DNA of 10,693 nucleotides from Lachnospiraceae bacterium UBA7054 (GCA_002492725.1 DLAF01000037.1:1-10693); one strand, 5' to 3'. Counted from the first letter of the stretch, positions 1 through 7,078 are shown. Program-made: numbers and translations. Notes: generated by a model not told the origin, from the letters alone.

Positions 1-779
1 TCCACATCTATGGGTACATTATACCTCATGTATATAAAAATCTGCATCATGTTCTGGACGCTCTGCGTCGCCAGATACAAAAATTTCATGGGCAGGCCGC
101 AGACTGACACAGTTTTTCCTCTCATGCTGTCCTGCAGGGCCGTTTCCACTACCCGCTTCGTCGTCTCCATGGTCAGTTTCTTCAGGTCGCTCATACAGGC
201 TTGGCTGTCGTAAGCATGGTTAAGAAACGGCGTATCCACCGGACCTGGACAGACTGTCGTCACATGGATTCCCCTCCCGCGCAGCTCCTTTTCCAGCGCG
301 CGGCTAAAGGAATACACATAAGCCTTCGACGCGGCATAGACCGCAAAATCCGCCTGCGGCAGAAAAGCCGCACCGGACGCCAGATTCAGGACGCGGCTGC
401 CTTTTCTTAAGTACGGCAGACACAGTCTTGTCATCTCCGTCAGCGCAAGGACGTTCAAGTGGAGCATGTCGCTGCACTCTCTGGCGTCCAGCTGGGAAAA
501 GGCGCCATATTTCCCAACACCCGCACAGTTTATCAGCACGGTGATCCCCGCATTGCGAATCGACAGCACTTCCGCAAACTGTGCAAGCTCCTTTTGGCTG
601 GTAAGGTCGATGGCAATGGCGCGGGTCTTCGTTTTCATCTGCGCCGCCAGCGCATCGAGCTGATCCTTTCTGCGCGCGAGCAGCCAGATTTCATCCGTCT
701 TTTTTAACAGGCCGTCCAAGCGCCTTGCAAACTCCCACCCCATGCCGGAGGAAGCGCCGGTGATAATGGCAATGTTCAT
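1..779 (-). CDS. Short-chain dehydrogenase/reductase (SDR), 3' end outside the window
   Basis: NAD(P)-dependent oxidoreductase of the classical SDR family; the substrate cannot be told from sequence. I translated 259 codons from the ATG at 779 with no stop before the window edge, so the C-terminus is missing. The Rossmann glycine motif TGASSGMG is at residues 7-14, NCAG (the NNAG equivalent) at 84-87, and the full catalytic tetrad is present as N109, S135, Y148 and K152 (YAASK). PGPVDTP follows at 178-184. The start codon overlaps the stop of the upstream radical SAM gene as ATGA (776-779), and an AAGGA ribosome binding site lies 7 bases upstream of the start. It is therefore the third gene of the HAD-YgiQ-SDR operon and probably translationally coupled. 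The segment around 200-250 is more hydrophobic and divergent, where SDRs usually set substrate specificity. Family assignment is firm; function is open. Confidence 0.93.
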   Translation of the reverse strand, partial: MNIAIITGASSGMGWEFARRLDGLLKKTDEIWLLARRKDQLDALAAQMKTKTRAIAIDLTSQKELAQFAEVLSIRNAGITVLINCAGVGKYGAFSQLDARECSDMLHLNVLALTEMTRLCLPYLRKGSRVLNLASGAAFLPQADFAVYAASKAYVYSFSRALEKELRGRGIHVTTVCPGPVDTPFLNHAYDSQACMSDLKKLTMETTKRVVETALQDSMRGKTVSVCGLPMKFLYLATQSVQNMMQIFIYMRYNVPIDV

Positions 780-2740
780 TGCATTTTCCTTCCCTTCTTT
801 TGATGCACGTTGCGAATCGTTTTCTTTTTTTGTTTCTCTGTCTTTCCGCGGCGAATCTCATTTCGTTGTGCGGCTTCTTTTATTCGTCCGTCACCATTTT
901 TTAAGCCGTTATGCCTTCGCTCTCCCGTATTTTCCGCTGTGCTTCTTATTTTTCTCGGCTTGATCAGGCACTTTTTGTCAAACCCAATCAAATCTTCTCT
1001 CCCGCCCTTATTAAGGGCCTCCTTCACCAGCTCGTAGTTGCCAGGATCGCGGTACTGGATCAGCGCCCGCTGCATCGCCTTTTCATGGGGATTGCGGCAG
1101 ACATACACTTCTTTGCCGTTCCTGGGATCAATCCCCGTATAGTACATGACCGTGGATACCGTGGAGGGCGTCGGGTAAAAATCCTGCACCTGTTCCGGCA
1201 TATAGCCAAGATCGCGCAGATACTCTGCAAGCTCTATGGCCTCCGTTAAGGTGGAGCCCGGATGTGATGACATCAAATAGGGCACTAAAAACTGCTTTTT
1301 TCCAAGTGATTCGTTCAGTTTCGTGTATTTCTTGACAAAAGCTTCATAAACGGCCTTTTTCGGCTTTCCCAGAAGCGATAACACGGTGTCTGAAATATGT
1401 TCGGGCGCAACCTTTAACTGACCGCTGACATGATGCTCTACCAGCTCTTTGAAAAAGGTATCGTCAGGGTCGGCCATCAGGTAATCGAAGCGAATCCCGG
1501 AACGGATGAACACCTTCTTTACACCGGGCAGCGCGCGCAGTTTTCGCAATAGGGAAAGGTAGTCCGCATGATCCACCTCCAGATTGGGACAGGGCGCAGG
1601 AAAGAGGCACTGTCTGTCCTTGCAGACACCCTGTGTCAGCTGTTTTTTGCAGGAGGGATGTCTGAAATTGGCAGTGGGACCGCCCACATCGTGGATGTAT
1701 CCTTTGAAATCAGGTTCCTGTGTCATCCGCTTCGCTTCCCGCAGGATGGATTCGTGGCTCCTTGTCTGCACGATTCTGCCCTGATGAAAGGTGAGGGCAC
1801 AGAAATTGCAGCCGCCAAAGCATCCCCTGTTGCTGACCAGAGAAAATCGGATCTCCGAGATGGCCGGAACGCCGCCGGCCGCCTCATAGGAGGGATGGTA
1901 AGTCCGCATGTACGGCAGGTCGTAAACGTCGTCCATCTCCTGCGTGGACAGCGGCGGCTGAGGCGGATTCTGTACCACATAGACGCCGTTTGGATAGGCT
2001 TCGATCAATGTTTTTCCCGTGAAGGGATCGGTGTTGCGGTATTGAATCTGAAAGCTTTCGGCATACCGCCTTGGATTCGCCTTCATCTCCTCGTAGGACG
2101 GCAAAGGAATGCCGTCGAAAATGCCGTTGATTTCTTTCGTTCGATAGACCGTTCCGGAAATAAAGGTGATATCTTTCACCGCAATGCCGCTATCCAGTGC
2201 TTCCGCGATTTCCACGATGGACTTTTCGCCCATGCCGTAGGAAATCAGGTCAGCCTGGCTGTCCAAAAGGATGGAATGCTTGAAGCGATTCGACCAGTAA
2301 TCATAGTGTGCAAGGCGTCTTAAGCTGGCCTCGATGCCGCCGATAATGACGGGCACATCCTGATAAACCCTGCGGATCAGATTGCCGTAGACGACCGTTG
2401 CATGGTCGGGACGTTTTCCCATCACGCCGCCGGGGGTATAGGCATCCTTCGGTCTGCGCTTCCCGGAGACAAAGTAGTGGTTTACCATGGAGTCCATGTT
2501 GCCGCCGGAGACGAGAAAGGCAAGACGAGGCCTTCCCAGTACGGTAATGCTTTTTTCGTCCTTCCAGTCGGGCTGGGAAATGATCCCTACGCTGTAGCCG
2601 TGGGCCTCCAAAACTCTGCTGATTATGGCATGACCAAAAGAAGGATGATCCACATAAGCATCCCCAATCACATAGACAAAGTCAAGCTGCTCAATGCCCT
2701 GCGCTTCCATATCCTGTTTTGAGATTGGTAAAAAACTCAT
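776..2740 (-). CDS. YgiQ-family radical SAM protein
   Basis: A 654-residue member of the YgiQ family (UPF0313), cytosolic iron-sulfur enzymes of unknown reaction. The N-terminal domain carries the family signature GDAYVDHPSFG (26-36) and a QPDW segment near 56, in a cobalamin-binding-like region; IIGGIEASLRRLAHYDYWS follows at 132-150. The radical SAM cluster motif CxxxCxxC is C307, C311 and C314 (CFGGCNFC), which would bind a 4Fe-4S cluster and S-adenosylmethionine. Four more cysteines, C364, C373, C378 and C384, follow within 21 residues and could hold a second cluster (inference). The last 55 or so residues are very basic and low in complexity, as in the variable tail of YgiQ proteins. An AAGGTG ribosome binding site sits 7 bases before the ATG. 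The start overlaps the HAD stop and the stop overlaps the SDR start, both as ATGA. Length fits the family. The substrate is unknown. Confidence 0.95.
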   Translation of the reverse strand: MSFLPISKQDMEAQGIEQLDFVYVIGDAYVDHPSFGHAIISRVLEAHGYSVGIISQPDWKDEKSITVLGRPRLAFLVSGGNMDSMVNHYFVSGKRRPKDAYTPGGVMGKRPDHATVVYGNLIRRVYQDVPVIIGGIEASLRRLAHYDYWSNRFKHSILLDSQADLISYGMGEKSIVEIAEALDSGIAVKDITFISGTVYRTKEINGIFDGIPLPSYEEMKANPRRYAESFQIQYRNTDPFTGKTLIEAYPNGVYVVQNPPQPPLSTQEMDDVYDLPYMRTYHPSYEAAGGVPAISEIRFSLVSNRGCFGGCNFCALTFHQGRIVQTRSHESILREAKRMTQEPDFKGYIHDVGGPTANFRHPSCKKQLTQGVCKDRQCLFPAPCPNLEVDHADYLSLLRKLRALPGVKKVFIRSGIRFDYLMADPDDTFFKELVEHHVSGQLKVAPEHISDTVLSLLGKPKKAVYEAFVKKYTKLNESLGKKQFLVPYLMSSHPGSTLTEAIELAEYLRDLGYMPEQVQDFYPTPSTVSTVMYYTGIDPRNGKEVYVCRNPHEKAMQRALIQYRDPGNYELVKEALNKGGREDLIGFDKKCLIKPRKIRSTAENTGERRHNGLKNGDGRIKEAAQRNEIRRGKTEKQKKKTIRNVHQKKGRKMQ

Positions 2741-3390
2741 GCAAGCACACCTTCTTCGATCAGTTCCCGAAATTGATAGGTATAGTAATCCGCCAGTCTG
2801 CGCTTCTCCGTATCCTGATATTCCGAATACTTATCGTAAACGGCGCAGACCTGCATTCCCGCAGCTTTACCTGCCTGGATGCCCGGTATGATATCCTCGA
2901 ATACAAGGCAGTTCTCAGGCGCAACGGCAAGTTCCTTCGCCACAGCCAGATAGATGTCCGGCGCCGGTTTCCCTTTCGCCACCTCGCACGCCGTCATAAT
3001 ACAGCCGAAACAGGCCTCCATCTGATGCGCCTGTACCACATTTTCCACAAGCTGCCTGGAATTGCTGGTGGCGATTCCCGCCTTGATGCCGTGTTCCATA
3101 CAATAAGTCAGAAGCTCCCGCACACCATCCTTGACAGGCACCTCGTGGGCGTATTTATCCCATGCCATGCGGTTCCAGTCCGCCTTGATCGTTTCCAGAT
3201 CGTCGGGCAGGGCAAACCGCTCCTTGAAGTAGGCCGCCGTCTCGGAAAAACTCATGCCTTCGATACAGGCCTGCAGATTTTCCGGCAATTCGATCCCGAA
3301 TTTCCCAAGATATTCAATATCTATGGCTTTCCATATCCACATGGAATCCACCATGGAGCCATCCAGATCAAAAATAACCGCTTCTATCAT
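2737..3390 (-). CDS. HAD superfamily hydrolase, beta-phosphoglucomutase-like phosphatase
   Basis: A 217-residue cytosolic HAD subfamily IA enzyme, probably a phosphatase or phosphomutase acting on a small phosphorylated metabolite. Motif I is FDLDGSMVDS, with nucleophile D8 and acid/base D10. Motif II is T108/S109 in GIATSN, motif III is K141 in KGKPAPD, and motif IV is E165-D166 in VFEDIIPGI. The helical cap lies between residues 15 and 85. The residue after DxDG is serine instead of the usual threonine, which is tolerated. I chose the ATG at 3390 over an in-frame TTG at 3414: AGAGG at 3399-3403 is well placed for the ATG, and homologues begin just before the motif I strand. It is the first gene of the HAD-YgiQ-SDR operon, and its stop overlaps the ygiQ-like start as ATGA. 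It diverges from the ylbJ-like gene. The substrate is not predictable here. Confidence 0.92.
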   Translation of the reverse strand: MIEAVIFDLDGSMVDSMWIWKAIDIEYLGKFGIELPENLQACIEGMSFSETAAYFKERFALPDDLETIKADWNRMAWDKYAHEVPVKDGVRELLTYCMEHGIKAGIATSNSRQLVENVVQAHQMEACFGCIMTACEVAKGKPAPDIYLAVAKELAVAPENCLVFEDIIPGIQAGKAAGMQVCAVYDKYSEYQDTEKRRLADYYTYQFRELIEEGVLA

Positions 3391-3499
3391 CCGTTGTTCC
3401 TCTTTTGGTTTCAAGCATTCTTTTCGTTTGTTGTCATGTCACAGTGCACTTTGAGAATATACATGTACAAATCCGCAATATGGTAACGGGAGGCTTTTC
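3391..3499. other. Divergent intergenic region between the HAD operon and the ylbJ-like gene
   Basis: These 109 bases should hold the promoters for both directions. The only clear signal is the GGGAGG ribosome binding site at 3488-3493, 6 bases before the plus-strand ATG. I see no convincing -35/-10 pair on either strand. Short palindromes are present, GTGCAC and TACATGTA around 3445-3470, which could be regulator contacts but are short enough to arise by chance. Confidence 0.5.
3399..3403 (-). promoter_or_regulatory. Ribosome binding site that fixes the HAD start
   Basis: On the minus strand AGAGG lies 8 bases before the ATG at 3390. This supports the ATG start over the longer in-frame TTG at 3414, which would place this site inside the coding region. 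Confidence 0.7.
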
Positions 3500-4498
3500 A
3501 TGAACATTCCCCGCCATCCGCTGCAAAGACTTTGGCAAAATATACTGCGCTTTCTTTCTATGGCAATCGGCGTCTATTTGATTGTTTTGCTGCTGCGTTT
3601 TTCCGCTCTGTCTTTGCAGTATGCTTCTATCGGCCTGAATCTCTGGTTTCAGAAGATGATTCCGACGCTTCTGCCGTTTATGATCCTTTCCGGTATCTTG
3701 ATCCGCCGGAATCTGACGGAAGGGTTTGTCCGCCTCATCCATCCGCTCCTTCGTTTTCTCTTTCGTACCTCTCCGAACGGTTCCTACACCCTGACTATGG
3801 GTTTTTTATGCGGGTTTCCCATGGGAGCACGGGTTATCGGTGAACTTTATGGCGCAGGAAAACTTTCTAAATGGGAGGCCGAACGACTGCTTGCTTTCTG
3901 TAACAACATCGGGCCCATTTATTTTATAAGCTTTGCCATGCCAATGCTTGGCATCGACAAAATAGCGGGCCCTTTTCTTATCATGTATGGCGTCCCCCTG
4001 CTTTACGGCTTTGTGCTGATGCGGGTTTTCCCTCACATCAGGTGGAAACGCCAAATAAAAGTGACTGATGCAGTCAATTGTTCCGAGACAAACGAAGCAC
4101 CGAAAACTTCAGGTATTTTCGCAAATTCAGCTCCGCCTTCTCTTCTTGCAGCCACCGACGAAGCCATTCTTTCCGGTCTTTTGGGGATTGCAAAGCTGGG
4201 CGGCTACATGGTGTTTTTTAATCTGCTCAACATTCTCTTTGTGCCCTTTTCGCAGCTCTCTTCGGGACTGCTTGGGTTCTATAACTGTATCTTAGAAATC
4301 ACCAGCGGAATCAACCGTTGTGGTCAGGCATTTCCTTACACCGTGTTGATTCTCCTGCCCTTTGGCGGTTTCTCCTGTATTGGTCAAACCTACAGTATGA
4401 TTTGCCATACAGACCTCTCCATCCGCCCATACCTCTTTCACAAACTGATACAAACCGCGCTCACGGCACTTTGCTATGTGCTCTGGCAGCCCTTTTAG
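3500..4498 (+). CDS. ylbJ: YlbJ-family integral membrane protein (nucleoside-recognition/Gate domain)
   Basis: A 332-residue multi-pass membrane protein resembling YlbJ, a sporulation membrane protein of Bacillus subtilis whose transported substrate is unknown. Hydrophobic segments lie near residues 17-37, 45-68, 98-112, 133-150, 155-176, 222-250, 278-296 and 314-330. Two family hallmarks are visible: GFLCGFPMGARVIGEL at 101-116 and the E127-R129 to C134-N135-N136-x-G-P stretch (EAERLLAFCNNIGP). A polar loop at 180-215 separates the two halves. GGGAGG lies 6 bases before the ATG. This is the only plus-strand gene here; it ends 14 bases from the convergent amidase gene. In B. subtilis ylbJ directly follows rsmD (ylbH) and coaD. 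Here the same three families are present but ylbJ is inverted and displaced. Whether this organism sporulates is not shown by the window. Confidence 0.85.
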   Translation: MNIPRHPLQRLWQNILRFLSMAIGVYLIVLLLRFSALSLQYASIGLNLWFQKMIPTLLPFMILSGILIRRNLTEGFVRLIHPLLRFLFRTSPNGSYTLTMGFLCGFPMGARVIGELYGAGKLSKWEAERLLAFCNNIGPIYFISFAMPMLGIDKIAGPFLIMYGVPLLYGFVLMRVFPHIRWKRQIKVTDAVNCSETNEAPKTSGIFANSAPPSLLAATDEAILSGLLGIAKLGGYMVFFNLLNILFVPFSQLSSGLLGFYNCILEITSGINRCGQAFPYTVLILLPFGGFSCIGQTYSMICHTDLSIRPYLFHKLIQTALTALCYVLWQPF

Positions 4499-4512
4499 AT
4501 TTAGGCGCTATA

Positions 4513-5874
4513 TCAGTTGTCGTCTTTTCGCTTTTTTCTTCTTCTGCGTTTCCTTCGTCTCCTGCTGCTTTTCAGAACGAGAGCCGCAGAGAGCGCCGCG
4601 CCGACGACTATAAGAGCACAGGTCAGACAGATTTTCAAAAAATCACCGACTGTCGGGGTATATTCCCCTTCTTCCTTTTGTGTCCGGCGAACTTCCACAT
4701 AGTTTTTCTGGTCCGCGTCGAGTTCCTGCACCCTTTTTGCTTCCTCCGCCCGTGCGGCGGCTTCCAGTGCTTCCTTTTCAGCCAACTCCGCAGCAATCTC
4801 CTCCTCCGTTTTGTAATCCATGGAAGGCAGGGTGAGCAAATTGCTTGCGGTATACAGATCATAGCCGTTATAGCCACGCACCACGATCTGCGGGATGATA
4901 TGCGGCGGCACCTGCATGGTAAAAGTGATGGTGTCTGCGGCCTTATCTGTCCAAGCGAATCGTTGCGAAAAAGTTGCCCCGCCGTCATAACTGTAGTCAT
5001 AGTAAAGCATTCCGCTGTCATAGTCTGCGGCTGCCAGCAAGATAGTGATCATGCCTGTATCCGGCTCCTGATCCGTCACCTCGATCATACAGATGTCTGG
5101 CTCGGTCGTGTCGGGGCGCATAACGCTTTGTGGAATCGGTACATCTAAGGTCTGATAATCACGGTAATCCGTTCCCAGCGCCTCAGAATACAGATGAAAA
5201 TATTTGGCCGCGCAGTCGGCATCCAACCGTCCGAACGCTTCCCACTGTTCCCGTCCCTCGCAAAAGGGCCTGTCGTTTGGGTGATCCATATGACAGTGTT
5301 CGATCAGCACGCAGGTGAGGTCCTGCTCCCTCGCGTGGCGGATGATGCCGTAATAGTCGTCGCCGTCATCATTCAGTCTGGTTTTGATGCCCCGGGAATA
5401 GAGCCCCAGCTTCTCCAAAGCCTTGATTTCAAGATCGGCAAAGCAGTAACCTTCGCTGTAATAACGTTCAAAGGCGGACACCCAACATTCCGCTCCAAAG
5501 AGGGTGTTGTGGTCTTTCGAAAGGTTATAGTGGAGACAGAACAGCATATCCGCGTTTTTCTCTTTTGCGTAAGCCACGCGCTCTTCGAGCGTCATTTTGC
5601 GGTCGTCCTCTCTGGTGAGCCAGACCGTTACGCCCTCGTATTTTTCAAGATCTTCCTTCATGGCCTTTGCGGTGATCAGGGTCATATCCTTCTCCACAAA
5701 GGTTTCGTACATCCCGCCTTCCTGATCTCCTCCGTGACCGGGATCAATGACGACGGTGATTTCCTCCTGTGCCGACGCATAGGGTGCATAAGAAAAAATG
5801 CCCACAAGAACGACGAGCATCGAAAGCACTGATTTCATGTGAATGCGGCGGATTCCAAAAAAGGAAAATCGCAT
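4513..5874 (-). CDS. Secreted, membrane-anchored N-acetylmuramoyl-L-alanine amidase (Amidase_3)
   Basis: A zinc enzyme predicted to cut the bond between N-acetylmuramic acid and L-alanine in peptidoglycan, acting outside the cell. Counting from the ATG at 5874 (453 residues): signal peptide about 1-35 (hydrophobic core 15-32, ending YASA), then Amidase_3 domain 38-230. Zinc ligands are H47 (DPGHGG), E61 (FVEKD) and H115 (LHYN), with catalytic E192 (LIEH). A beta-rich domain, probably immunoglobulin-like, spans about 258-350; a Glu/Ala-rich helix 355-400; a membrane segment 413-434; and a tail of about 15 almost uninterrupted Arg/Lys residues that should stay in the cytosol. An in-frame TTG at 5880 is an alternative start: AAGGAG (5886-5891) is 5 bases from the TTG and 11 from the ATG, so the choice is uncertain. 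A terminator lies just upstream. The enzyme class is firm; the role of the middle domain is not. Confidence 0.92.
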   Translation of the reverse strand: MRFSFFGIRRIHMKSVLSMLVVLVGIFSYAPYASAQEEITVVIDPGHGGDQEGGMYETFVEKDMTLITAKAMKEDLEKYEGVTVWLTREDDRKMTLEERVAYAKEKNADMLFCLHYNLSKDHNTLFGAECWVSAFERYYSEGYCFADLEIKALEKLGLYSRGIKTRLNDDGDDYYGIIRHAREQDLTCVLIEHCHMDHPNDRPFCEGREQWEAFGRLDADCAAKYFHLYSEALGTDYRDYQTLDVPIPQSVMRPDTTEPDICMIEVTDQEPDTGMITILLAAADYDSGMLYYDYSYDGGATFSQRFAWTDKAADTITFTMQVPPHIIPQIVVRGYNGYDLYTASNLLTLPSMDYKTEEEIAAELAEKEALEAAARAEEAKRVQELDADQKNYVEVRRTQKEEGEYTPTVGDFLKICLTCALIVVGAALSAALVLKSSRRRRKRRRRKKRKDDN

Positions 5875-5885
5875 AGACAAGACAA

Positions 5886-5891
5886 CTCCTT
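5886..5891 (-). promoter_or_regulatory. Amidase ribosome binding site with two possible start codons
   Basis: AAGGAG on the minus strand lies 5 bases from a TTG (5880) and 11 bases from an in-frame ATG (5874). The proteins would differ by two residues before the signal peptide, with no effect on function. It begins only a few bases after the T-rich end of the upstream terminator. Confidence 0.65.
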
Positions 5892-5894
5892 ATC

Positions 5895-5934
5895 AAAATG
5901 AAAAGAACAAGCCGGCTTCTCTGGAAACCGGCTT
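5895..5934 (-). terminator. Rho-independent terminator after the coiled-coil gene
   Basis: On the minus strand an 11-bp stem with one G-U pair (arms at 5924-5934 and 5909-5919, containing AAGCCGG/CCGGCTT) closes a 4-base loop. It is followed by the T-rich run GTTCTTTTCATTTT (5908-5895). It ends the coaD/coiled-coil transcription unit. The plus-strand reading lacks a good T-run, so it appears to be one-directional. It lies only about 20 bases before the amidase start. Confidence 0.8.
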
Positions 5935-5963
5935 ATTTGCTCTGGTCATATCTAGGTATTGCT

Positions 5964-5975
5964 ATGTAGCTACAT
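5964..5975. repeat. 12-bp perfect palindrome over the coiled-coil gene stop codon
   Basis: ATGTAGCTACAT reads the same on both strands and contains the TAG stop of the minus-strand gene at 5970-5972. It lies 30 bases before the terminator stem. As a hairpin it has no room for a loop, so protein binding or chance are the likelier explanations. Confidence 0.4.
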
Positions 5976-6581
5976 TAGATTTAATTCCGGTCCGGATCCG
6001 GATTCCCCTTCTCCTTCGGCTTCCTTGAGCATCTTTTCCACCTCTACGGGACGAAGCTCTGCACGGTTTGCCTTTACAACCTCATAATAGCCGCTGATGG
6101 TATTGTAAAAATTCTCATAGTGTTCGGTAGACGCCGTGAGAGAGGCAGTCATGATATTCTCCAAATTGGAAAGCATATCGTCAAGGTACTGCATGGCTGA
6201 GGTTCTGACACCGTTTGCTTCCATAGTGGCTTTGTTCAGGATATCCTGCGCCTGCGTGGTTGCCATCCGTACGACCTCGTTTGCCTGCGCGTAGGCCTGC
6301 TGCATGATTTCATGTTCATTGATCAGCTCCGTGGTCTGCACCGTTGCGTCTTTGATGAGCGCTTCCGCCTTGGAGCGTGCGTCGTTCAAGATGGCTTCCT
6401 TGTTGGAGATGATCTTCTGGTAACGTTTGATCTCATCAGGGGTTTTCATACGAAGCTCACGCAAAAGCTCGTCGATTTCTTCTTTATTTACGATAATGTT
6501 GGTCTTGGAGAGAGGCTGAAACTTACAGCCGTCGATGTAATCCTCGATCTCGTCGATCAATTGTTCAATTCTGCTGCTCAT
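5970..6581 (-). CDS. Coiled-coil protein of unknown function (DivIVA-like / ATP synthase b-like helix)
   Basis: A 203-residue protein I recognise only as a type often found beside coaD in clostridia and usually labelled ATPase or hypothetical. It has no signal peptide, no membrane segment and no nucleotide-binding motif. Residues 33-155 are almost entirely helical, with alanine and hydrophobic residues at regular spacing (for example KAEALIKDA at 71-79 and AQDILNKA at 111-118), as in DivIVA-type scaffold proteins, ATP synthase b subunits and V-ATPase subunit H. The N-terminal 30 residues form a separate short segment with one cysteine, and the C-terminus (188-203) is a disordered Glu/Gly/Ser tail. 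AGGAG lies 5 bases before the ATG and overlaps the end of coaD, with only 8 bases between the genes, so the two are co-transcribed. A terminator follows. Label as ATPase is not supported by any motif. A cell-envelope or division scaffold role is inference only. Confidence 0.85.
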   Translation of the reverse strand: MSSRIEQLIDEIEDYIDGCKFQPLSKTNIIVNKEEIDELLRELRMKTPDEIKRYQKIISNKEAILNDARSKAEALIKDATVQTTELINEHEIMQQAYAQANEVVRMATTQAQDILNKATMEANGVRTSAMQYLDDMLSNLENIMTASLTASTEHYENFYNTISGYYEVVKANRAELRPVEVEKMLKEAEGEGESGSGPELNLM

Positions 6582-6589
6582 GCTTGCTC

Positions 6590-7078
6590 CTATCTCTGAT
6601 ATCCATATTTTTGATAGATCAACCTCCCGACAAAGTCAGGCACACACTCCGAGATATCACCGTTAAAACTGGCGATTTCCTTGACTGTGGAGGAACTTAG
6701 GTATGCGTATTCGAGACTGGTCGTCAAAAACACCGTATCGAGCTTTCCCGAAGAAAACTTACGGTTGGTCTGTGCGATCTGCAGTTCGTATTCGAAATCG
6801 GTGATTGCGCGCAACCCTCTGATCGCCACGTGGATATCCTTTCTCGCCGCATAATCAATCAAAAGGCCGCTAAAAGAATCAATCGTCACATTCGGCAGAT
6901 CTTTGGTCGCTTCCTCTAACATTTTAACACGTTCTTCCACAGAAAACAATGGAGTCTTTGTTTTATTATTTAAGACGCTCACGGTCAGTTCGTCAAAAAT
7001 ATCAGAGGCACGCCTGATAATATCCAAATGTCCGTAGGTCACCGGATCAAAACTGCCCGGATAGATTGCTGCCTTCAT
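6590..7078 (-). CDS. coaD: Phosphopantetheine adenylyltransferase (CoA biosynthesis)
   Basis: Catalyses the fourth step of CoA synthesis in the cytosol: ATP plus 4'-phosphopantetheine gives dephospho-CoA and pyrophosphate. The 162-residue length is normal for the family. The nucleotidyltransferase signature is complete: YPGSFDPVTYGHLDII near the N-terminus (TxGH variant with Tyr-Gly-His), IRGLRAITDFEYELQ in the middle, and the YLSSSTVKE segment near residues 125-135. GAGGG lies 6 bases before the ATG. A well-formed promoter (7137-7165) sits about 60 bases upstream, after the rsmD stop, so coaD probably has its own transcript as well as any read-through from rsmD. The coiled-coil gene follows after 8 bases. 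The linkage rsmD-coaD is conserved across Firmicutes (ylbH-ylbI in B. subtilis). Identification is secure. Confidence 0.98.
   Translation of the reverse strand: MKAAIYPGSFDPVTYGHLDIIRRASDIFDELTVSVLNNKTKTPLFSVEERVKMLEEATKDLPNVTIDSFSGLLIDYAARKDIHVAIRGLRAITDFEYELQIAQTNRKFSSGKLDTVFLTTSLEYAYLSSSTVKEIASFNGDISECVPDFVGRLIYQKYGYQR

Noticed and set aside
1568..2323. A 251-codon open frame on the plus strand
   Set aside because: It lies wholly inside the YgiQ-family gene on the other strand, has no recognisable domain, and is explained by the codon pattern of the real gene.
3421..3480. Possible promoter for the ylbJ-like gene (TTGTCA with GAATAT or TATACA downstream; sporulation sigma-E type boxes)
   Set aside because: Spacing of 18-21 bases and poor -10 matches; no sigma-E -10 box at a proper distance.
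2719..3486. A 255-codon open frame on the plus strand over the HAD gene
   Set aside because: It is antisense to a HAD hydrolase with all four motifs intact, and its translation shows no family resemblance.
4499..4512. Expected bidirectional terminator between the convergent ylbJ-like and amidase genes
   Set aside because: The 14-base gap and its flanks show no stem-loop; the T-rich run after 4520 is the codon pattern of the amidase Arg/Lys tail.
4318..5148. A 276-codon plus-strand frame over the end of the ylbJ-like gene and the amidase
   Set aside because: It overlaps two well-supported genes in other frames, and its composition is that of a shadow frame.
5194..5832. A 212-codon plus-strand frame opposite the amidase
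   Set aside because: Antisense to a complete zinc amidase domain; no ribosome binding site or recognisable protein features.
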